Positions 1-5,588 of a DNA stretch of 11,496 nt are shown here, piece after piece (the stretch's first letter is position 1; every line of letters starts with the position of its first letter). The position numbers and the translations under genes are program-made. The notes beneath the pieces were generated by a model, which saw only the letters and a list, made by a program, of their open reading frames with translations, did not search any database and was not told the DNA's origin. Source of the stretch: Nitrospirota bacterium (GTDB lineage: Bacteria; Nitrospirota; JACRHJ01); assembly GCA_027328825.1 (NCBI GenBank), contig DAHWTK010000052.1:1-11496 (forward strand), given 5' to 3'.

Positions 1-529
1 CAATGCCGAGAAGCCTTCTCGCCACAAAGACCGAGTTCGCTATTATCCCTTTCTTCATCTCCATGTCCGGGGCGATGTTTATCCCGCCGTCCGTCTGGAT
101 GATAAGTCTGTCGAATCCGGGAACGTGCAGAACGCCGCAGTGGCTTATGAAAAATCCCCTCGACAGGCCGTTCTCCTTGCGGAATATCGGGTGCAGGAAG
201 GTGGACGTAGGCACCATGCCCTTCATAAGGATGTCCGCATCCCCGTGCCGGATGAGCTTTACCCCCTTTTCCGCCTTCTCGTCCTCTCCGCTTATGTCGG
301 CAATCTCGAAGAAGGCGGGGTCGGAGCCCGTCTCTCGCATGATTGCAAGTATCCGTTCTTTCTCGCCTATGAGGATCGGTCTGGCAAGCCCCAGCCTCGC
401 GGCGGTCTCCATCGCGGTAATGGCGCTCCCGTCTTCAGCCGCGCATACGGCCACCCTGTACGGCGGCATACATTCCCTGGCTTGTTTCGCCGCCGCCATC
501 AGCTCGCTGAAGTTCCTAATCCTGTCCAT
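1..529 (-). CDS. ptb: Phosphate butyryltransferase, N-terminal part (cut by window edge)
   Basis: Transfers an acyl group (butyryl, or branched-chain acyl such as isobutyryl) from CoA to phosphate, giving acyl-phosphate for the neighbouring kinase; a cytoplasmic enzyme. About 176 residues are visible, beginning MDRIRNFSELM. The signature segments of the phosphate acetyl/butyryltransferase family are present: LMKGMVPTSTFLHPIF, then SHCGVLHVPGFDRL, then TDGGINIAPD followed by KKGIIANSV. The family is about 300 residues, so roughly the last 120 lie beyond the left edge. The start ATG (527-529) lies inside the 3' end of buk, overlapping it by 14 nt, and GGAAGGAG (543-550) is upstream at a rather long spacing, so the two are probably translationally coupled. 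The pairing with buk favours Ptb over acetyl-specific Pta. True chain-length preference cannot be read from the sequence. Confidence 0.9.
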   Translation of the reverse strand, partial: MDRIRNFSELMAAAKQARECMPPYRVAVCAAEDGSAITAMETAARLGLARPILIGEKERILAIMRETGSDPAFFEIADISGEDEKAEKGVKLIRHGDADILMKGMVPTSTFLHPIFRKENGLSRGFFISHCGVLHVPGFDRLIIQTDGGINIAPDMEMKKGIIANSVFVARRLLGI

Positions 530-1604
530 ACGGAAGAATCCGCTCCTTCCCGGAGAGTGCAGCCTCAGCATACCACGCCAGGGCCTCCATCTCCGCCTGC
601 CCGGGATATACGAGTACCGGTGCGATGAATGACACGCTCTCTTTTATCATGCCGGTAACCCGCTCCGAGAATGCCACGCCGCCAGTGAGGATAATCGCGG
701 CGACGTTGCCGCTCAGGGCCGCAGCCGACCCGCCTATCTCCTTTGACACCTGGTACGCCATTGCGGAAAGAATCAGTGCCGCCGTCCCGTCCCCGGCGTC
801 GATACGTCTCTCCACCTCCCGCACGTCGCCCGTGCCGAGGTATCCGGCCATGCCGCTTTTGTAAACCAGCTTTCTCTGAAGCTCCGGCTTAGAATATTTT
901 CCCGAATATGCCACGTCGAGCAGGTCGCCCGTCGGGAGCGCACCCGCCCTCTGCACAGAGAACGGTCCCTGGCCCAGGAGAGCGTTGTTCACGTCCGCGA
1001 TTCTCCCGCGCCTTATTGCCGCGACAGTCGTCCCGCCGCCCATGTGGACGGCAATGAAATTTGTCTCCGCGACTTTTACTCCCAATTCGTGCGCCCCGCG
1101 CCGCACCCGTTCCTTGATATTCAGGGCGTGCAGCAGGCTCCGCCTCTTTATCTCCGGCACGCCGGATATGCGCGCGATGTCGTCCATTTCGTCCACGGTT
1201 ACGGGGTCGGCGGTAAAAACCGGGATGCCGTATTCCTTCGACATTTGAAGCCCCATCAGAGGCCCCAGGCTCGATGCGTGCTCCCTGCCCCAGATATTTT
1301 TCGAGTTCCTGACGTCCTCCACCATATCCTCCGTCACCCGGTATACCCCGCTTTTAACGGGCCTCATAAGTCCCCCGCGCACGCAGACAGCAGCGAGCTT
1401 CGAGGGTTCGACCGCTCTTTCTTTAAGAGCCTGCACAAGCGTCCGCATACGAAACGAGAGTTGCGAGGCTATATCGCCGAATCCGCGAAGTTCATCTTCC
1501 GCATGGATAATGTCTTCCTCGAAAAGTTTTTCGGTGCCGTTGAAGAGCGCGATTTTCGTGGATGTGGAGCCGGGATTTATTACGAGGATGCCGAATGATG
1601 TCAT
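516..1604 (-). CDS. buk: Butyrate kinase
   Basis: Converts acyl-phosphate plus ADP to the free acid plus ATP, the substrate-level phosphorylation step after Ptb. The 362 residues match the usual length of about 355. ASKHA-fold motifs are visible: phosphate-1 loop NPGSTSTK (residues 10-17), RGGLMRPVKSGVY (76-88), HMGGGTT (187-193) and the adenosine-side segment LTGGVAFSE (306-314). The reading frame stays open upstream to 1754, but family proteins begin just before the NPGSTSTK loop, so the ATG at 1602-1604 is chosen. No Shine-Dalgarno sequence precedes it. A promoter-like pair ends only 6 nt upstream, so the mRNA may be leaderless. The gene is followed by overlapping ptb; the order is buk then ptb, the reverse of the well-known clostridial order. 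A branched-chain acyl kinase role is equally possible. Confidence 0.95.
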   Translation of the reverse strand: MTSFGILVINPGSTSTKIALFNGTEKLFEEDIIHAEDELRGFGDIASQLSFRMRTLVQALKERAVEPSKLAAVCVRGGLMRPVKSGVYRVTEDMVEDVRNSKNIWGREHASSLGPLMGLQMSKEYGIPVFTADPVTVDEMDDIARISGVPEIKRRSLLHALNIKERVRRGAHELGVKVAETNFIAVHMGGGTTVAAIRRGRIADVNNALLGQGPFSVQRAGALPTGDLLDVAYSGKYSKPELQRKLVYKSGMAGYLGTGDVREVERRIDAGDGTAALILSAMAYQVSKEIGGSAAALSGNVAAIILTGGVAFSERVTGMIKESVSFIAPVLVYPGQAEMEALAWYAEAALSGKERILPYGQD

Positions 1605-1610
1605 TGGGAT

Positions 1611-1639
1611 ATGATAGCAGAGGGTGCGGGGATATTCAA
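1611..1639 (-). promoter_or_regulatory. Candidate sigma70-type promoter of buk-ptb
   Basis: On the minus strand, TTGAAT (1634-1639) and TATCAT (1611-1616) are separated by exactly 17 nt. Only 6 nt separate the -10 hexamer from the buk ATG, so transcription would start at or next to the A of the start codon. The pair lies between the terminator of the upstream cytochrome-porin gene and buk, which makes an independent buk promoter necessary. This is a sequence match only. Confidence 0.6.
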
Positions 1640-1648
1640 GGAGCGGAG

Positions 1649-1679
1649 AAAACGGGGCCGGGAGGTGCTCCCGGCCCCG
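1649..1679 (-). terminator. Intrinsic terminator of the cytochrome-porin gene
   Basis: A perfect 12-bp GC-rich stem (1653-1664 paired with 1668-1679) with a 3-nt loop begins 7 nt past the stop codon of the cytochrome-porin gene. On the minus strand it is followed by TTTT (1649-1652). A T run also lies on the plus-strand side (1684-1688), so it could work in both directions. It isolates the porin transcript from buk-ptb. Confidence 0.9.
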
Positions 1680-1686
1680 GACATTT

Positions 1687-3021
1687 TTACAGCGCAAACT
1701 GCGCGTAAAGGTAAAGCGTATTGTTGTGCGAGGCGTCCGTGCCGAAGCCGTCATAGTTGTCGGACGCGCCGTTGAACTTGTTGTAAATCGTATACTGCGC
1801 CGCGAGCCTTATGTTCTGCTTCGGGAAGTAGTCCGCCTCGAGGATGAAACCGTTGCTGTCCGGCTTGCCGGAGGCGCTGCCGGTGAACTGGGCCGGGGCG
1901 TAGAGCACGTTGTCGCGGCTCCCGGATGTGTAGAACCAGCCGAGCGTACCGCTTACGTCTCCGAAGGGCAGGCCCTTGTAGCCGTATGTGCCGTTAAGTT
2001 TTACGTTGTCCGTATGGTCGGAGGTGTTGCCCGTAATCCCGAGCGGGGCGCTTGCGGCCCAGTCCTGGCCCTCGTGGATGTAGGTGAATTTCCCGGATAT
2101 GAAATTGTGCTGTCCCATGAACTGATACTGGGCGTCGGCGGCAACGTCCGTGATGTGATCCGGCGAGGTATGGTCAAGCCCGGCAGGCTCGACGTCCGCA
2201 TAGAGGCCGAACGTGCCGATTTCGAGAGACTGATTGCTCCAGTCGTGGTTCAGCGCGAGCCTCCAGTACGGAAGCGCGCCCTTTATTGTCGTGGAAGGAG
2301 GCGTGCCGCTTGCGCCGGCTGGCATCGTGATGCCATTCTTCGAGGTGCGGTAAACAGACGCACCGGCGTATACCATGTTGTCGAAATAGCCGTATGCGCC
2401 GACTCCAGCCACCTGCGCGCCAAGGCCGCCGATAAGCGGGCTGGCCGTCGGGGTGTTGGCGACCTCGGATGCGTAGTAGGGATAGCCCCATGCAGGGGAT
2501 GTGTTCCAGACATCCTCAAAGGTTGGGTTGTTGTTTACGGTAACCCCGTAGACGAGGTCCTTGCCGCCGACTTTCAGAGTGTTCGCATACCGGACATCGG
2601 AACTGTCCATGCCGATGGCGTTGCTTGGGCCGTCGTACGTTACCTGTATCATCGCGCCGATATTGTCCCATATCCTGCCGCCGTAGAAGAAGTTCAATGC
2701 CTGGGGGATATTCGTCCTGTCGGTGCCGTTGTTGTTGGATGAATCGAACGGCGCGACGCCGGTTGTCGTCTGGTCGGCGACGGTATAGGAAGCCGTTGCG
2801 AGCATGGCTACGGGAATAAAAAATTTCGGTATGTCAGTCCTTGTGCTTACATAGCCCTTGAGTTTAAACTCGCGCCCGACAGGCGTGAGCTCCGGAAAAA
2901 ACGTGTGGCAGTCGTTGCATGTCATCCCCGTCTGCCTGGCAAAACTCGGTATGGCATAGCTCCTGGCAACCGGCAAAGACAAAAGCATTCCAAGCGTCAA
3001 AAACAAAATCTTCCTGCGCAT
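1687..3021 (-). CDS. Cyc2-like outer-membrane monoheme cytochrome-porin fusion
   Basis: Predicted outer-membrane protein of 444 residues. Residues 1-23 form a Sec signal peptide ending ARSYA. A short mature heme domain follows with a single c-type heme motif CNDCH (35-39), set in IPSFARQTGMTCNDCH and followed by FPELTPVGREFKLKGY (42-57). The remaining 380 or so residues are aromatic-rich and Gly/Asn-rich, with about 14-16 alternating amphipathic segments and turn-like loops, as expected of a beta-barrel. The C terminus ends YLYAQFAL. This layout matches the Cyc2 type of fused cytochrome-porin, of which characterised members pass electrons from extracellular Fe(II) inward. The family is broad, and many related proteins have no tested function, so an iron-oxidase role is inference. 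The start ATG has AGGGGAG (3031-3037) at good spacing. The gene is monocistronic, with its own promoter, palindromic operator candidate and terminator. Confidence 0.8.
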   Translation of the reverse strand: MRRKILFLTLGMLLSLPVARSYAIPSFARQTGMTCNDCHTFFPELTPVGREFKLKGYVSTRTDIPKFFIPVAMLATASYTVADQTTTGVAPFDSSNNNGTDRTNIPQALNFFYGGRIWDNIGAMIQVTYDGPSNAIGMDSSDVRYANTLKVGGKDLVYGVTVNNNPTFEDVWNTSPAWGYPYYASEVANTPTASPLIGGLGAQVAGVGAYGYFDNMVYAGASVYRTSKNGITMPAGASGTPPSTTIKGALPYWRLALNHDWSNQSLEIGTFGLYADVEPAGLDHTSPDHITDVAADAQYQFMGQHNFISGKFTYIHEGQDWAASAPLGITGNTSDHTDNVKLNGTYGYKGLPFGDVSGTLGWFYTSGSRDNVLYAPAQFTGSASGKPDSNGFILEADYFPKQNIRLAAQYTIYNKFNGASDNYDGFGTDASHNNTLYLYAQFAL

Positions 3022-3060
3022 AATCTTGTCCTCCCCTCGTTATTAACAGAATAATGACTT

Positions 3061-3075
3061 GCGACAAATAGTCGC
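3061..3075. repeat. Inverted repeat in the leader of the cytochrome-porin gene
   Basis: GCGAC-AAATA-GTCGC is a 5-bp inverted repeat with a 5-nt loop. It lies between the predicted transcription start (about 3087) and the ribosome binding site of the porin gene. It could form a small 5' leader hairpin or be a second regulator half-site pair. It has no T run and is not a terminator. Confidence 0.4.
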
Positions 3076-3093
3076 TATAACCCACGTTTTTTA

Positions 3094-3122
3094 TTAATAG
3101 CAGGATTTCCTGCTCATGTCAA
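3094..3122 (-). promoter_or_regulatory. Strong sigma70-type promoter of the cytochrome-porin gene
   Basis: On the minus strand there is a consensus -35 TTGACA (3117-3122), a 17-nt spacer and -10 TATTAA (3094-3099). Predicted transcription start is near 3087, giving a leader of about 65 nt before the ATG. The spacer is almost entirely occupied by a 16-bp palindrome, so the promoter is probably regulated. Confidence 0.8.
3099..3114. promoter_or_regulatory. Palindromic operator candidate inside the porin promoter
   Basis: AGCAGGA-TT-TCCTGCT is a perfect 7-bp inverted repeat around 2 nt. It lies between the -35 and -10 hexamers of the porin promoter and shares one base with the -10. Such a position fits a dimeric repressor that blocks RNA polymerase. 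The 17-nt spacer argues against MerR-type activation, which normally uses 19-20 nt. The regulator is not encoded nearby and is unknown. Confidence 0.6.
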
Positions 3123-3144
3123 TCACCCGGGCAAATATTTCCGC

Positions 3145-3173
3145 TTGCCTCCGATAGAGAGGTGGTGTAGCAT
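3145..3173 (+). promoter_or_regulatory. Candidate promoter of rmuC
   Basis: TTGCCT (3145-3150), a 17-nt spacer and TAGCAT (3168-3173) end 6 nt before the rmuC ATG. The geometry is the same as the candidate buk promoter and implies a leaderless transcript. The -10 and -35 matches are moderate. Confidence 0.45.
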
Positions 3174-3179
3174 CTGGCA

Positions 3180-4406
3180 ATGGAGATAATCATTCTTATC
3201 CTTTCCATAGCCACATTCCTTATCGCCGTAGTTATATTTCTTCGCTCCGGCAACAGTAGCGCTTCAGAGTTTGCCGATTCGCTGCGGAAGGTGTCTTCCG
3301 AAATTTCCGGGAGGATTGCGGAATCTTCCGCGGGAGTACGGGAGGGCGTGTCTGACAGGCTCTCGGCGGGTCTTGGCGAAATAAGGGACAGGGTGGAGGC
3401 CGAGCTTAAGGCCGGGCGCGAAGAGACCTCGAAGGCGGGTGCCGCGGCTACGGAAGCCGTCATAAAAAGGCTCGGAGAGTTCGGGAATTCCACGGAGGCG
3501 AGGATTGTCGCTCTTGAGAAAAAAACCTCCGATTCCCTGGAAGCCATAAGGGAGAAAGTGGACGCCCGGCTGATGGAGATAGGAAATCAGGTGCAGGCGA
3601 AGCTCGACGAAAACATAAAGGAAGGGTTCGCGCATTTCGAGAAGGTAAGCGAGCACTTGAAAAAGGCCGAGACACAGCTTGCCGGTCTTTCCTCTGTCGG
3701 CGCCTCCGTAAACGAACTGAACAGCCTCCTGAAACTCCCGCACCTGCGCGGCGGCTTCGGCGAGGCGGCCCTCGAACTGCTGCTATCAGAGTTTCTGCCT
3801 AAAGACCTCTACGAGCTTCAGGCTTCGATTGGCGGGAGCAGGGTGGACGTTCTGGTGAAGCTCCCTAACGCGTCACTGCCCATCGACAGCAAGTTCCCGC
3901 GCGAGCAGGTTCTACCCCTCTTCGATAATTGCGATCAGGGTAAGCTGGCCGAGGCAAGGAAAGCCCTTTCGGCTGTCGTGAAAACCCAGGCCAAAGACAT
4001 TGCGGCCAAGTATGTTCATCCTGAACTCGGGACAACGAACATGGCGCTTATGTTCCTTCCTTCCGAGACGCTGTACTTCGAGATTGTACGGGACCCGGAG
4101 CTGTGGGCGCAGCTCTCGAAGTTGAAGGTATATCCTGTATCGCCGAACACATTGGCCGTTACCCTTAACGGCATACGCATATCATACGACTACTACGAAA
4201 TGGCGAAGGGCGTGGAAAAGACCGTGGAGAACATAAGGAAGGCGCGGAAGCATTTTGCCGATTTCGAGAGGAAGTTCGAAGATGTCGGGAAGTCCATCTC
4301 GAAGGCGCAGGAAGCATATCATACCGCGTCCACTCACATTGGCCGCTACAGCAGTTCTGTTGTCCGCCTAACCGGCGAGGGCGTGGCGGAAGAAATTCCT
4401 GAATAA
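3180..4406 (+). CDS. rmuC: RmuC family protein (membrane-anchored, nuclease-like)
   Basis: RmuC proteins limit inversion and rearrangement at short repeats and carry a PD-(D/E)XK-like nuclease domain. Here are 408 residues: a single N-terminal membrane anchor (2-21), a long Ala/Glu/Lys/Arg-rich coiled-coil stretch (about 28-185), then the RmuC core. The core shows HLRGGFGEAALELLL (188-202), VDVLVKLP (222-229), the putative catalytic segment PIDSKFP (234-240; Asp236, Lys238), AAKYVHPELGTTNMALMFLPSE (275-296) and VSPNTLAVTL (320-329). The ATG at 3180 is the first start after an in-frame TAG at 3168. Purine-rich GAGAGG (3157-3162) is too far away to act as a normal Shine-Dalgarno site, so translation may be leaderless. 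Transcribed divergently from the cytochrome-porin gene. The exact biochemical activity of the family is unproven. Confidence 0.9.
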   Translation: MEIIILILSIATFLIAVVIFLRSGNSSASEFADSLRKVSSEISGRIAESSAGVREGVSDRLSAGLGEIRDRVEAELKAGREETSKAGAAATEAVIKRLGEFGNSTEARIVALEKKTSDSLEAIREKVDARLMEIGNQVQAKLDENIKEGFAHFEKVSEHLKKAETQLAGLSSVGASVNELNSLLKLPHLRGGFGEAALELLLSEFLPKDLYELQASIGGSRVDVLVKLPNASLPIDSKFPREQVLPLFDNCDQGKLAEARKALSAVVKTQAKDIAAKYVHPELGTTNMALMFLPSETLYFEIVRDPELWAQLSKLKVYPVSPNTLAVTLNGIRISYDYYEMAKGVEKTVENIRKARKHFADFERKFEDVGKSISKAQEAYHTASTHIGRYSSSVVRLTGEGVAEEIPE

Positions 4407-4415
4407 TAGGACGAA

Positions 4416-4486
4416 GGAGGCGTTCCCGGAGGAAAATTATCCTGAAGCGCTAAGTGCGAATAAGAAATTCCCGGCGGGATGCCTCC
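4416..4486 (+). other. Possible structured RNA or palindromic element after rmuC
   Basis: About 71 nt between rmuC and the next gene can fold into a long closing stem: 4416-4426 with 4476-4486, 11 pairs including two G-T wobbles. Two small internal hairpins fall inside it, 4430-4433 with 4440-4443 and 4448-4450 with 4456-4458. TTCCCGG occurs twice (4423-4429 and 4468-4474). It does not match a riboswitch I recognise and lacks a clean downstream T run. It could be a 3' processing structure of rmuC, a leader element of the next gene, or a dispersed palindromic repeat. Confidence 0.35.
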
Positions 4487-4529
4487 GAGTATGATTTGTC
4501 GTTTTCCACTTATTTCTCTTGAGCCCCAT

Positions 4530-5021
4530 ATGACCTGGGATCGAATCTGGCAAAAAATAATCATAGCCGCACTTGCGACTGTTCTGCTGGCACGGGTGAT
4601 GGGGCGGCATATTTTTGATGATATACCGTTCCCGGTATTTATGGCAGGTGCGGCCTCCACGCTTGTGATTACTTTGCTTGCGCGGGCTCATAAAACCGGG
4701 CAGAAAACCTCCTGGCGGAGAGTCAGCATAATAACAGTATCTGGAATTGCTATTATTTTACTTGGATCGGTGACGATGGTTTTTGGGTATCCGTTAAACA
4801 TAATTTTGCTTATTGCGCCATTGGCCGGAGCAGGCCTCATGTTTTGGGGAATAAAATATGGCCTGGTGGAGAAACGAATATTCGACGGCAGAAGGGATGA
4901 GATTGTCACGGGCAGAAAGGCAGAAACTCATGGCATCATATTAATCGCAGCAGGGGCACTCATTTTAATAGGTGCCCTTTCTACCATACTCTGGCTCTAT
5001 ACCTGGCAAATCCATATGTAG
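4530..5021 (+). CDS. Small multi-pass membrane protein of unknown function
   Basis: I do not recognise this 163-residue protein. It has four clear hydrophobic spans (about 34-51, 65-86, 88-108 and 134-157) and a weaker one at 9-24. A charged loop at about 113-133 (KRIFDGRRDEIVTGRKAE) lies between the last two. There is no catalytic motif and no conserved His/Cys pattern. The frame is open from 4479, with alternative ATGs at 4479 and 4491. I prefer 4530 because it places the hydrophobic span directly after a short N terminus and keeps the start out of the possible structured element upstream. No convincing ribosome binding site is visible for any of them, so the start is uncertain. Base composition is visibly more AT-rich than rmuC or the minus-strand genes, hinting at separate origin or relaxed selection. 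Confidence 0.6.
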   Translation: MTWDRIWQKIIIAALATVLLARVMGRHIFDDIPFPVFMAGAASTLVITLLARAHKTGQKTSWRRVSIITVSGIAIILLGSVTMVFGYPLNIILLIAPLAGAGLMFWGIKYGLVEKRIFDGRRDEIVTGRKAETHGIILIAAGALILIGALSTILWLYTWQIHM

Positions 5022-5053
5022 CCCCGCCAAACCCACATTTCTCCCACCCCGAT

Positions 5054-5080
5054 TTGACGTTTTCTCATATCCGCTATAAA
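5054..5080 (+). promoter_or_regulatory. Candidate promoter of the small lipoprotein gene
   Basis: TTGACG (5054-5059) and TATAAA (5075-5080) are separated by 15 nt, shorter than ideal; a shifted -10, TAAACT (5077-5082), gives 17 nt. They lie in the AT-rich gap between the membrane protein and the lipoprotein and upstream of a perfect palindrome. Predicted start of transcription is near 5087-5090. Confidence 0.5.
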
Positions 5081-5100
5081 CTCATTTATCAATATTATCC

Positions 5101-5118
5101 ATCCCGTTATAACGGGAT
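5101..5118. promoter_or_regulatory. 18-bp perfect palindrome in the lipoprotein leader
   Basis: ATCCCGTTATAACGGGAT is a perfect 18-bp palindrome starting about 20 nt after the candidate -10 and ending 27 nt before the ribosome binding site. As DNA it looks like a dimeric repressor site just downstream of transcription start; as RNA it would make a short hairpin. It is not followed by a T run, so it is not a terminator. Confidence 0.5.
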
Positions 5119-5156
5119 TGGTGAATGGCTGGCAATCCCTTTCCCGGAGGTTACTC

Positions 5157-5567
5157 ATGAAACGCGAGCGTGATATGAAGCATTTGCTTTTTGTTTTCTT
5201 TGCTGCCGCGGCGATAGTGCTTACCTCCTGCGCACACGAGGAGATGGCCGCTCAGGCGCCGGTACAGGCGGGCGTTATCGCAAAAACCGGCAGCAGTATC
5301 CTTCTTTTTCATGGCGGGACGGTGGAAGCTAAGAAGGTATTCTGTCCGGGCGAGATAATCACCGCATACAGGTATACGAATCCCTACAGGTATCGGCCCC
5401 CCTACACCGCGACTGGAGCGGCGACAGAGCCTATCGGCAAGGTTCAACTCGGCAAATATATCGGTGAGCATTATATAGACGCGAAAGTTATCGAGGGGAA
5501 CGTCAAGACGGGCGATATTGTGGAGAAGGGCTCCGCGGCCTGCCTCGTCATGCCGGCACCAAGGTAA
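5157..5567 (+). CDS. Small secreted lipoprotein, beta-rich, function unknown
   Basis: 136 residues. The start ATG at 5157 has GGAGG (5146-5150) at 6-nt spacing, which decides it over the upstream in-frame GTG at 5118. Residues 1-25 are a lipoprotein signal: KRER, a hydrophobic run, then lipobox LTSC with the lipidated Cys25. Ala at +2 suggests outer-membrane sorting. The mature part holds short alternating strands and a Tyr/Arg/Pro-rich segment (71-83, YRYTNPYRYRPPY). It also has a C-terminal stretch IGKVQLGKYIGEHYIDAKVIEG followed by VKTGDIVEKG (93-125 in all). That stretch resembles the small beta-barrel repeats in some surface and flagella-associated proteins, but I cannot assign a family. 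Cys63 and Cys129 could form a disulfide. The gene converges on mnmA with a 21-bp gap and no clear terminator. Confidence 0.75.
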   Translation: MKRERDMKHLLFVFFAAAAIVLTSCAHEEMAAQAPVQAGVIAKTGSSILLFHGGTVEAKKVFCPGEIITAYRYTNPYRYRPPYTATGAATEPIGKVQLGKYIGEHYIDAKVIEGNVKTGDIVEKGSAACLVMPAPR

Positions 5568-5588
5568 TTCCGGAAGACGGGCTTATAA

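Noticed and set aside
1605..1754. N-terminal extension of buk to an upstream start
   Set aside because: The extension would read through the porin terminator hairpin and the end of the porin gene; Buk proteins begin just before the NPGSTSTK loop.
1624..2742. Long open frame on the plus strand opposite the cytochrome-porin gene
   Set aside because: It is antisense to a gene with a signal peptide, heme motif, promoter, ribosome binding site and terminator. Its product is Arg/Val-rich without family motifs, as expected of a GC-rich shadow frame.
4479..4529. Longer N terminus for the membrane protein (ATG at 4479 or 4491)
   Set aside because: Neither has a ribosome binding site, and 4479 lies inside the stem of the possible structured element. 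The choice remains uncertain.
5118..5156. GTG start at 5118 for the lipoprotein
   Set aside because: It would begin within the edge of the palindrome and lacks a ribosome binding site, whereas 5157 has GGAGG at 6 nt and gives a proper lipoprotein signal.
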